Below, in pieces: positions 24,323 to 31,486 of a stretch of DNA of 35,741 nt; position 1 is the first letter of the stretch; every line of letters starts with the position of its first letter. The position numbers and the translations under genes were made by a program. The notes beneath the pieces are model-generated. The model ran no database searches, had not been told where the DNA came from, and worked only from the letters and a program-made list of their open reading frames with translations. Source of the DNA: Chloroflexota bacterium (lineage in GTDB: Bacteria > Chloroflexota > Chloroflexia > QHBQ01 > JADMIH01); assembly GCA_015478675.1 (NCBI GenBank), contig JADMIH010000022.1, positions 1 through 35,741 on the forward strand. Reading direction: 5' to 3'.

Positions 24323-25087
24323 ATGAGAGTTAGATTACTGGGGACGCATCAGGGTGAGAGCCGCGACACGCGCTTCATCTCTATGTTGGTAGACGAGAAG
24401 CTGGCTATAGATGCGGGAGGGCTGACCTCCAGCCTCACCCTGGAAGAGCAAGGGCAAATAGATGCTGTGCTTATCACCCACCGCCACTACGACCATATAA
24501 AAGATTTGCCGCCCCTCGCGCACAATCTTTGGGAAAGCAAGAGCCTGCAAATCTACTGTATAGATGATACACGCCAGGCTTTGCAGGCGCACATCTTCAA
24601 TGATGTGGTCTGGCCTTCCATGCAGCATCTGTCGGAGGGTTATCACCCCCTGGTTTTCCACCAGGTGAAGCCCGGTGAAGCTTTCGAGGCGCTGGGCTAC
24701 AGGATTCTGCCTGTCGAGATGAATCACACTGTTCCTACAGTGGGCTATTTTGTAGAGCGCGGCGGCAGAAGCCTCTTCTATACTGCCGACACAAACGACG
24801 CAGGTAATCCTTCGTGGACAGGTATACGCCCCGACTTGCTGATCATTGAGACCACGATGCGCTCTGAGGACGATGCAAAGGCTGCCCGCTTTAAGCACCT
24901 GACTCCTCTCTCGCTCGAGATAGAGCTTCAGGCATTCTACTCAAAGCAAAGGTACTATCCGTCCACGATATGCGTGCATATCAACCCGAAGCACGAGGCG
25001 CAGATAAAGGAAGAGCTAGCCTCCCTGTCGCAGAGGCTTGGCGCAGAGATAACCGCTGGGCGTGAGGGAATGGTTGTTGATGTGTAG
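24323..25087 (+). CDS. Metallo-beta-lactamase-fold hydrolase
   Basis: 254 aa from the ATG at 24323. GGAGG lies 13 nt upstream, rather far. The motif THRHYDHI (His-x-His-x-Asp-His) is the two-metal site of the fold, with MNHTVPTVGY and YTADTND giving further ligands and IIETTMRSEDD near the end. It belongs to the Lactamase_B_2-type branch, whose members are phosphodiesterases, RNases or phosphonate-cycle PhnP-like enzymes. It is convergent with phnE, so a phosphonate link is possible but not shown. No signal peptide is present. Confidence 0.85.
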   Translation: MRVRLLGTHQGESRDTRFISMLVDEKLAIDAGGLTSSLTLEEQGQIDAVLITHRHYDHIKDLPPLAHNLWESKSLQIYCIDDTRQALQAHIFNDVVWPSMQHLSEGYHPLVFHQVKPGEAFEALGYRILPVEMNHTVPTVGYFVERGGRSLFYTADTNDAGNPSWTGIRPDLLIIETTMRSEDDAKAARFKHLTPLSLEIELQAFYSKQRYYPSTICVHINPKHEAQIKEELASLSQRLGAEITAGREGMVVDV

Positions 25088-25099
25088 ATGCCGGTTTGC

Positions 25100-25140
25100 A
25101 AAACAAATACAACAGAAGGTTGCTCTATTGTATTTGTTTT
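25100..25140. terminator. Bidirectional terminator-like hairpin
   Basis: AAAACAAATACAA at 25100-25112 pairs perfectly with TTGTATTTGTTTT at 25128-25140, with a 15-nt loop. The A run and T run would serve the genes converging from both sides (24323 + and 25203 -). Confidence 0.75.
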
Positions 25141-25202
25141 TAGAGAAGAAAGCCCTTCCCCTTTGGGGTGATCTCCTTTCATTCCAATGTATATTGGATT
25201 GT

Positions 25203-26504
25203 CTAAATCACAGCCGCTCTTATCCTCGATGACGCCCAGTCCATCGCGATAACTACGATAGCTATGAAGATAATGGCTGTGCCCGCCTGGTTCCATTGTA
25301 GGAGATTAATGTACTGGATCAATATGAAGCCTATTCCGCCACCGCCCACAAGTCCGATGACTGTGGACATACGCACATTGATGTCCCATCTGTAGAGGGT
25401 GAATGAGATGAACTGCGGAATAAATTGCGGCACCACTGCGTACATGATCACCTGGAGCCTATTCGCACCTGAGGCGGTGATTGCCTCGATTGGGCCGGGG
25501 TCAATCGACTCTATAGCTTCAGAATAGAGCTTGCCGAGCGAGGCTATTGAGTGCAGTGTGAGCGCCAGCACGCCTGCGAACGCACCTATGCCAACTGCTG
25601 ATGCAAATATTATCACCCATATCAGCACTTCGACAGAGCGCAACACGTTCAGGATAGTGCGTGCGATAGCGTAGATTGTGGTGCCGATAATATTGTGGGC
25701 CATCAAGTTGCGTGCAGCTAAAAAGCTCAACGGTATACTGATTACGATGGCGAATGTCGTGCCCATCAACGCCTGGAATATAGTTTCTATTATCCTGTTG
25801 AACACAACGCCGACGGTCTTGCTCAGATAAGGGCTGCCGACGTCCCACGTCTGGCTGACGCGCAGCGTGTTTGGGAACAGCGTAACTACCTGGGTGGGGT
25901 CAGAGGGTATTGTGGCTTGAGCGCTGAAGTTGCCTGCACCATCGGCCACAAAGGTGGCGATTGGCGTGGGAAAGGAATTGGTTCCAGGGAACTGCCAGAT
26001 GATCGTGCCTCCGGCGTTTGGCCGAAAGCCGGAGCCTGAGACTGCTATCGTCTGGCCTGGCCCTACAGTGCCCGAAGAAACTGTAAAAGTAGGGTTATAA
26101 GCTTGAGTGCCCGGCGGAGCCTCGTTCACATCCTCACCTGTCTTGAGGACAGGCATTACCCGCTGTGTGATTTGCGCCGGTTGTCCATTCTCCACAATCT
26201 TATCAGCGCCCGCTATGTTGCTGTTCTCAACTACTATCTGTTGCTGGTCGTGCGATATTATGTCAGGGTTGAGTAGCTGTGAGAGAATACGCTGCATATA
26301 GGGCGCTTTTTCGACCAGCTTGCCCGGGTCAACAGCTGCTACTTGCCAGCCGTAAACGTGGGCTGCGATGAGCGCCGCTGTAATAACGAGCGCTGCCAGA
26401 GAGCGGACGAAGAAAGGCCGGGGCGGCTTGATCCCAGGCCGCGCCATACCGGGAGCGCCTGTTGTGCTCGGCTGCTGGGTGATTGGTCTCTCTACACTTG
26501 CCAT
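25203..26504 (-). CDS. phnE: Phosphonate-type ABC transporter permease PhnE with large extracytoplasmic insertion
   Basis: 433 aa against about 260 for PhnE. The first membrane helix is at about 34-54. A roughly 170-residue insert follows, including an immunoglobulin-like TIG/IPT-type segment (VSSGTVGPGQTIAVSGSGF, about 143-200). The standard core helices run from about 228. The EAA loop EAIESIDPGPIEAITASGAN is present and should contact PhnC. It imports phosphonates or related oxyanions with PhnC. The start at 26504 overlaps the phnC stop (TAATG); GGAGG upstream lies inside phnC. No phnD binding-protein gene is adjacent. Confidence 0.87.
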   Translation of the reverse strand: MASVERPITQQPSTTGAPGMARPGIKPPRPFFVRSLAALVITAALIAAHVYGWQVAAVDPGKLVEKAPYMQRILSQLLNPDIISHDQQQIVVENSNIAGADKIVENGQPAQITQRVMPVLKTGEDVNEAPPGTQAYNPTFTVSSGTVGPGQTIAVSGSGFRPNAGGTIIWQFPGTNSFPTPIATFVADGAGNFSAQATIPSDPTQVVTLFPNTLRVSQTWDVGSPYLSKTVGVVFNRIIETIFQALMGTTFAIVISIPLSFLAARNLMAHNIIGTTIYAIARTILNVLRSVEVLIWVIIFASAVGIGAFAGVLALTLHSIASLGKLYSEAIESIDPGPIEAITASGANRLQVIMYAVVPQFIPQFISFTLYRWDINVRMSTVIGLVGGGGIGFILIQYINLLQWNQAGTAIIFIAIVVIAMDWASSRIRAAVI

Positions 26505-27325
26505 TAGCGTGCACCTCCTGCCAGCGCGGGGTCGGGAGCTACTTTGCCGCCTCCCGGCCCAATCTCTACCTCCATTGCGTCCTCACCGTAGATTTCGCGA
26601 AACTTGGCCTCATCTATGTCCACTGCCGGGCCGTCGAAGACCACTTCGCCGCCTTCGCCATCATTACGAAAGGCCAGCACCCTGTCTGCGTAGCGCCTCG
26701 CCAGCGAAAGGAAGTGAAGGTTGCATATGACGGTGATGCCATCCTCTTTGTTTATTTGCTCCAGGTATTTCATTACTGAGTGAGAAGTAGCGGGGTCAAG
26801 CGAGGCCACAGGCTCATCGGCCAGCATCAGCTTAGGCTCCTGCATCAGCGCCCTGGCGATGCCTACGCGCTGCCTCTGCCCTCCTGACAGGCTATCGGCG
26901 CGGGTCCACGCCTTCTGAGCAATGCCGACGCGCTCAAGATTACGCATGGCAAGCTGGTAGTCAGAGGAGGGGAAGCGGTGAAAGATCGAGGAGAGAGTGT
27001 CGCGATAGCCGAGGCGACCTGAGAGGACATTAGTCATCACGGAGGAGCGGTTTACAAGGTTGAAGTGCTGGAATATCATCCCTATTTTTAGGCGTATGCG
27101 GCGTATCTGAGTGGGTGAAGCGCCTGTAATCTCTTGTCCATCAAGCCAGATTTTACCTGAGGTAGGCTCTACCAGGCGGTTGATGCAGCGCAGGAAGGTG
27201 GACTTGCCCGCGCCCGACAGACCGATGATCACGACGAACTGCCCGTCGGGTATCTCTACGGAGACGTTGTGCAACGCCCTGGTTCCATCAGGATAAACTT
27301 TCGTGAGCTTCTCTACCTTAAGCAT
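26504..27325 (-). CDS. phnC: Phosphonate-type ABC transporter ATPase PhnC
   Basis: 273 aa starting MLKVEKLTKVYPDGTRAL at the ATG at 27325 (GAGAGG 6 nt upstream). Further upstream in-frame sequence is non-conserved. Walker A is GLSGAGKSTFLR, the signature LSGGQRQRV, and Walker B LMLADEPVASLDP, followed by the H-loop-like VICNLHFL. Length and motifs fit PhnC. It energises PhnE, overlapping it by one base. Substrates may be phosphonate, phosphite or hypophosphite. A possible promoter lies in 27326-27470 but is not clear. Confidence 0.93.
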   Translation of the reverse strand: MLKVEKLTKVYPDGTRALHNVSVEIPDGQFVVIIGLSGAGKSTFLRCINRLVEPTSGKIWLDGQEITGASPTQIRRIRLKIGMIFQHFNLVNRSSVMTNVLSGRLGYRDTLSSIFHRFPSSDYQLAMRNLERVGIAQKAWTRADSLSGGQRQRVGIARALMQEPKLMLADEPVASLDPATSHSVMKYLEQINKEDGITVICNLHFLSLARRYADRVLAFRNDGEGGEVVFDGPAVDIDEAKFREIYGEDAMEVEIGPGGGKVAPDPALAGGAR

Positions 27326-27476
27326 ATTGTTCCTCTCAGGTCTCGCAGAGTGTGTTGGCGTGCAAGTCGTAGTCGAAGCGGCAGCTAGAGATTGGCCCCG
27401 CGCCAGGGAGCCGGCGCATAAATGACGGATATATAATACCATAAAGGCACTCCCTTTGTTCTCTGAGTGGGCCTCT
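27326..27476. other. Intergenic upstream of phnC
   Basis: Holds no gene. It probably contains the phnC promoter (AT-rich ggatatataatacc near 27428-27440). Its last 8 bases, GGGCCTCT, are the left direct repeat of element copy E. Confidence 0.4.
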
Positions 27477-27616
27477 GTGAGAGTTCAGAATAGGGGTGGA
27501 GCAGTCTTGCAGGAGTAGCTGTGGAGGCGTACCCTCACCTACCCTCACCCCAACCCCCTCTCCCATGAAGGGAGAGGGGCCAGGCTAGCCCCTCCACCCT
27601 GAAGCTGAACAGTTAC
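27477..27616. mobile_element. IS66-type MITE, copy E (140 bp, with 8-bp target duplication)
   Basis: The left end GTGAGAGTTCAGA is worn. The right end, read inward, is GTAACTGTTCAGC. Both continue into GGGTGGAG. The flanks GGGCCTCT (27469-27476) and GGGCCTTT (27617-27624) match at 7 of 8 positions. The core contains the GGGAGAGGGG hairpin. Confidence 0.75.
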
Positions 27617-27760
27617 GGGCCTTTGTTGTGGGGCGCAAAGTAGAATAAACGGCAGGTTGTGGTTGGTACATAATTTGCAGAAGAAGATGGCCCATCAACT
27701 CGACGGTTGGAGGAAGTGGTTCGCAGGCAACACAACAAGGAGAGGGAGCAAGGGAGAGAA

Positions 27761-27969
27761 ATGACACAAGTAAGTCTGGTGGTGTCTGCTATATCATGCG
27801 ACGATGGCAAAGAGAGTATGGGGGAGGTGCTGAAGGAGCTTGACGGCGTGCGGAGGCGATAGTGGACGGTGCCAACAAGCGTGTGGCGCTCGACTACGAC
27901 CTCGACAAGGTTGAGCTTAGGAGGTTGGAAGGGACCCTCTCAAAAGAAGGCTATGATGTAGCGGGTTGA
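27761..27969 (+). pseudogene. Frameshifted heavy-metal-associated (HMA) domain protein
   Basis: An ATG at 27761 with a GGGAGAGA site reads about 30 codons ending KELDGV, then meets TAG at 27860. Moving to the +2 frame from 27853 gives IVDGANKRVALDYDLD and KEGYDVAG, ending at TGA 27967. Together about 69 residues match an HMA/CopZ-like fold (strand-helix-strand-strand-helix). The metal site expected as CxxC reads C-DD-G, losing the second Cys. One missing base near 27851 would explain the shift. It may be a dead metallochaperone or a sequencing error. It lies 145 bp after element copy E. Confidence 0.75.
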
Positions 27970-28415
27970 GGGTGGGGTGGAGGTTGGTAGGCGCAGCTCT
28001 ACTACTGAATGCCCTCTAGGACTTAAGATGTATTTTGATAAACTTCTAATCAGACTTTAAGCCTTAGCTATTGACTCGGTATGTGAATTATGGTACAAAT
28101 ACGATTCGAGGAATAAAAGTTCTCCAATTTAAAATAGAGCGAAGGTGCAAATTTGGCTGCGCGGGCCCGCGAGTAATACCGGGAGCCGCGCTTATTGTCT
28201 CAGCGCTTTGAGATAGTAATCACGCACAGATTGCCTTTGAAACTTAAACGTATGCAGTGGCGTTAATAAAGTAGAAGGTTATGGTCAAGCATCTAAACCC
28301 TGCTTATAGAGTACGCCATAAATATAATCAATGGTATCGAGCTATCCGACGGTGCAAAGGGGTGGCCCCACCGGAGGCAGCAATATAGAGAGGTGCTTGG
28401 AGGTAACCATTAGGC
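27970..28415. other. AT-richer upstream region of the sigma factor gene
   Basis: 446 bp without a convincing gene. TTGACT (28071-28076) and TACAAA (28094-28099) are separated by 17 bp and may be a promoter for the sigma gene, leaving a leader of more than 300 nt. A perfect 12-bp palindrome CGCGGGCCCGCG lies at 28160-28171. Confidence 0.4.
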
Positions 28416-29672
28416 GTGGAAATATTAATGCCGGCAGTACGTAGCGTCTCCGATCAGATGGAGACGACCTGGGATATGCACTCTGCTGAGGCCTGGCACG
28501 TTGTGCCTGGCTCGCGGCTGCGTAGCGCCCAGCATGGTGACAAAGATGAAGTCAGTACTGTCGAAAAGTTCGACATGTTCGATTTCGAAGACCTTGATAT
28601 TCGCGGATTCGACGGCGATGAACCTGAGATGGCGGAGCTGGTTTTAGCTGAAGAAGAGGAGAGCGATGTGATGAATTTGGATGCAGCCCAGACGCCCGTT
28701 GCCGGCGGTGTAGAAGAGGACGACTTGTTGCACTATGAGAGTGCGACGAGCTTCGATCATAAGAGCGCGGAAGACTCGGTAGGCATGTACCTGCGCGAGA
28801 TCGGACGTGTATCTCTCCTCTCTGCCACCGAAGAGATAGCACTGGCTATAAGTATGCAAAAGGGTAAGAGGGCGCAGGAGCGCTTGCGCGAAGCCTCTGA
28901 CCTGACAATTGAAGATATAAGCAAGCTGCGCTCGGAGGATGCTCGTGGGCGAGCAAGCCGCCGCAGGCTGATCGAGGCTAACCTCCGGCTGGTGGTGAGC
29001 GTGGCCCGCAAGTACGCGGGGCGGGGTATATCGCTGCTCGACCTGATACAGGAGGGCAACTTTGGCCTGCTGCGCGCTGTGGACCGCTTTGACTACCGCA
29101 AGGGGCACCGCTTCAGCACTTATGCGACCTGGTGGATACGCCAGGCTATCACACGGGCGATTGCCGACCAGAGCCGCACTATCCGGCTGCCCGTGCATAT
29201 GGTAGAGGCGGTTGGGCGACTGACGCAGGTGTCGCACAGGCTACAGCAGAGGCTTGGGCGCGAGCCGTTGGCTGATGAGATAGCTGAGGAGATGAATATC
29301 AGCCCCGACAAGGTGCGCCAGATAGTGGGCGCTTCTCAGCAAACGGTGTCGCTGGAGATGCCTATCGGTGAGGAGGAGGACGCTTCGCTTGGCGACATTA
29401 TCGAGGACCGCAACACTGTGGCCCCTGCCGATGCCGCCTCTCAGCAAATCCTCAAAGAGGAAGTGGTGGATATGCTCTCAGGGCTAACGGAGCGTGAGAA
29501 GCGGGTGATACAGCTACGCTACGGCCTGGAGGATGGCTACAACCGCACGCTGGCCGAGCTAGGGGATGAGCTGGGAGTTTCGCGAGAGCGAGTGCGCCAG
29601 ATAGAAGCCGAGGCGCTCACCAAGCTGCGGGCCTCCAAGGAGACCGGCAAGCTCAAGGAATATCTCGATTAG
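28416..29672 (+). CDS. sigA: RNA polymerase primary-type sigma-70 factor
   Basis: 418 aa from a GTG at 28416, with GGAGGT 11 nt upstream; the ATG at 28428 is the alternative. An acidic N-terminal region (about 1-110) precedes region 1.2 ([19 protein letters not shown]), region 2 with [20 protein letters not shown] and [20 protein letters not shown], region 3, and region 4 with [18 protein letters not shown] and [16 protein letters not shown]. The complete domain set fits the housekeeping sigma, but a second RpoD-like factor in the genome is possible. It directs core polymerase to -35/-10 promoters such as the TTGACA-N17-TATAAT downstream. Ends at a strong terminator. Confidence 0.93.
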   Translation: MEILMPAVRSVSDQMETTWDMHSAEAWHVVPGSRLRSAQHGDKDEVSTVEKFDMFDFEDLDIRGFDGDEPEMAELVLAEEEESDVMNLDAAQTPVAGGVEEDDLLHYESATSFDHKSAEDSVGMYLREIGRVSLLSATEEIALAISMQKGKRAQERLREASDLTIEDISKLRSEDARGRASRRRLIEANLRLVVSVARKYAGRGISLLDLIQEGNFGLLRAVDRFDYRKGHRFSTYATWWIRQAITRAIADQSRTIRLPVHMVEAVGRLTQVSHRLQQRLGREPLADEIAEEMNISPDKVRQIVGASQQTVSLEMPIGEEEDASLGDIIEDRNTVAPADAASQQILKEEVVDMLSGLTEREKRVIQLRYGLEDGYNRTLAELGDELGVSRERVRQIEAEALTKLRASKETGKLKEYLD

Positions 29673-29690
29673 GTAGTAGTGATGGTAAGC

Positions 29691-29723
29691 AAAAACACCC
29701 TGCTTGTGTGGCAGGGTGTTTTT
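29691..29723 (+). terminator. Intrinsic terminator of the sigma factor gene
   Basis: A perfect 13-bp stem, AAAAACACCCTGC and GCAGGGTGTTTTT, encloses a 7-nt loop and ends in a T run. Confidence 0.9.
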
Positions 29724-29891
29724 AGGTGTTGCGATGGCGCGGGAGCTTACTTACAGGTAGGGTAGAAGGGCGTAAAGAGAGCCAAGAATAATAGGGTGAG
29801 GGATCAGAGATCGTAGGTTGGGTAGTGGGGTAGTGCGAGATATTAGGTGGCATGTTTTTGTACTTTCTGACAATTCTCCTTGCCCGAAACG

Positions 29892-29920
29892 TTGACAAAG
29901 AGCCAGGGCGCGGATATAAT
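29892..29920 (+). promoter_or_regulatory. Perfect consensus sigma-70 promoter
   Basis: TTGACA (29892-29897), exactly 17 bp, TATAAT (29915-29920). Both hexamers are exact consensus. It lies 76 bp before the MauD-like gene start. Confidence 0.85.
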
Positions 29921-29995
29921 AAGCGCACTGCTCATCACAGTCGCTGAGTGGGCAGAATGCTACTGCATGGATTCGCTTTGCGCCGTTAGGAGTCG

Positions 29996-30586
29996 ATGGA
30001 AGGCATCTGGCTGGTCAGCTATATAGTATTGTGGGCGCTTGTGCTTGCCCTCGGTGTGCTGGTGCTATTGCTGTACCGGCAACTTGGGATAATGTACCTG
30101 GGCAGCGCGCAGGGCGTGTCGCGAGATGGCCTTAACAAAGGCACCCGCGCTCCCGATTTCAGCCTCGCCGACCAGCACGGGCAGCTTCGCGTCTTGCACG
30201 ACTACAAAGGACGCGACGTCGCACTGATCTTTGGCTCGCCACATTGCAGCCCCTGCCGCATCCTCTTGCCGCAGCTGCACGATTGGGCGCGAACACACCC
30301 CGATGTGGCTGTGCTCTGGCTCAATGCGGCCTCCCCTGAAGAAAGCCTTAGATTTGTCTCCGAGACGGGCGCTACACTGCCTATTCTCCCCTACACACCT
30401 CAGGAGAACCTCCTCGACCGCTACCGGGTGCGCGTAACCCCTTTTATCTTCATGATTGATGAGAAGGGGACCATACGAGCCAAGGGGCTGGTCAACTCCA
30501 AAGGGGGCCTGGACCTTTACTACAAAGAACTGAAGACCGGCGTTCAGTCTGACGAAGAAGAAGGCATAGTCGCAGAGGCCGGCTAA
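29996..30586 (+). CDS. MauD-like membrane-anchored thioredoxin-fold protein
   Basis: 196 aa from the ATG at 29996 (TAGGAG very close upstream). One hydrophobic helix (about 6-30) anchors it. The redoxin domain opens GTRAPDFSLADQHG and carries the active site SPHCSPCR (CSPC), then AVLWLNA and the cis-Pro-like TPFIFMID. The MauD/TlpA type of fold acts outside the membrane in disulfide formation or isomerisation; MauD matures methylamine dehydrogenase. It is driven by the perfect promoter at 29892. Next to it, 79 bp on, lies a twelve-Cys Tat protein, the likely client. Confidence 0.82.
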   Translation: MEGIWLVSYIVLWALVLALGVLVLLLYRQLGIMYLGSAQGVSRDGLNKGTRAPDFSLADQHGQLRVLHDYKGRDVALIFGSPHCSPCRILLPQLHDWARTHPDVAVLWLNAASPEESLRFVSETGATLPILPYTPQENLLDRYRVRVTPFIFMIDEKGTIRAKGLVNSKGGLDLYYKELKTGVQSDEEEGIVAEAG

Positions 30587-30665
30587 CGGCGTAGCGCGCT
30601 CGCAGAGCAACTCTCTTTTGTGCAGTTGTACAGCAGGCGCAACAATTCTATAAGGAGAAAGTCCA

Positions 30666-31142
30666 ATGGTAGAACAGAAAGTGCGGGTTTTGAGTGAAGG
30701 TTTAGCCAGGGCAGTAGGCCGTCGCAAATTCCTCCAGCAGACGGGCGCTACCATATTCGGCGGGGTGGCCGCCCTCGCCGCAGGCCACGTGCTGGGCGGC
30801 AGCGCCTCTGCCGCTGGTGGGCCCTCTCCCTCTCCTAATAAGATACCATCAGTGCCTGTGTGCAGCCCGCCAGGCCCATATTGCAATTATGAAGGTGGAT
30901 ATCCGCCCCAGCCTGATAGCTGCAACGGCGCGCACTGCTTCCAGCATATGTACAACGGCGAGATATTGCAGTGCCGGGTCTACTATGCCTACTATCAGGG
31001 TGGCTGCTGGACCGCTACGCAAGGCAATGGCTACTGGACTTGTTGCGACTGCGCGTGCGGCGATCCGGTGCAGGCCACCTGTGGCTGCGCTATGTATTCG
31101 GGCAGCCCTATACCTTTGCCGAGCAATCCCGGCAGAGGATAA
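30666..31142 (+). CDS. Twelve-cysteine Tat-exported protein, methylamine-dehydrogenase-light-chain-like
   Basis: 158 aa from ATG 30666, with AAGGAG 9 nt upstream. The N-terminus has twin arginines (GRRKFLQQTG, 18-27) and a hydrophobic stretch, indicating Tat export, which moves folded or cofactor-bound proteins. The mature part has exactly 12 cysteines: C66, C73, C86, C91, C103, C114, C126, C127, C129, C131, C139, C141. It also has two Trp, W115 and W124. MauA, the small subunit of methylamine dehydrogenase, likewise has a long twin-Arg-type leader and six disulfides and needs MauD. The Trp spacing (9) does not fit the TTQ cofactor. The heavy chain, MauE and MauG are absent. Function is unknown. 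Confidence 0.72.
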   Translation: MVEQKVRVLSEGLARAVGRRKFLQQTGATIFGGVAALAAGHVLGGSASAAGGPSPSPNKIPSVPVCSPPGPYCNYEGGYPPQPDSCNGAHCFQHMYNGEILQCRVYYAYYQGGCWTATQGNGYWTCCDCACGDPVQATCGCAMYSGSPIPLPSNPGRG

Positions 31143-31486
31143 CAAAGAGAGGGCGCTGCTCTCTAAGATAACAGGCGAAAAGCCGGGCGCGATCTTCTCC
31201 CGTCTCATTTCACCACGCGTCCGGCGTTTCGCTGTGCTTTTCCTCGTTACAACACCCCGCTCACCGGCAGCTATGCTGAGCAGCGCCAGATAGTTGGCTT
31301 GAGCTTCTAATTGTTTACCGGTAAGGCCCAAAGTTAAACGTGCAGATTGTGCTGCTATGCTATCTTGCGTGCATACGCGCACCAGAGAGGCGGTAGATGG
31401 GCGGCAGTAGAAATCGGGCAGATATCGCACATTGGCCCAGGCAGGAGTGATCACAAACTAAGATACAGCTAAGGAAGGAGCAATTC
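31143..31486. other. Intergenic before the kelch/SLH gene
   Basis: 344 bp with no convincing gene; open frames on both strands lack signals. A palindrome TTACCGGTAA lies at 31315-31324 and may be an operator. A small AGAGAG/CTCTCT hairpin follows the stop of the preceding gene. Confidence 0.35.

Noticed and set aside
30065..30886. A 273-aa reverse-strand open frame
   Set aside because: It is the shadow of the MauD-like gene and its neighbour.
30666..31142. A true TTQ-bearing methylamine dehydrogenase light chain
   Set aside because: The two Trp are only 9 residues apart and no heavy chain or MauG is present; only the general Cys-rich Tat resemblance remains.
30849..31454. A 201-aa reverse-strand open frame
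   Set aside because: It is antisense to the twelve-Cys Tat gene, has no ribosome site and no recognised motif.
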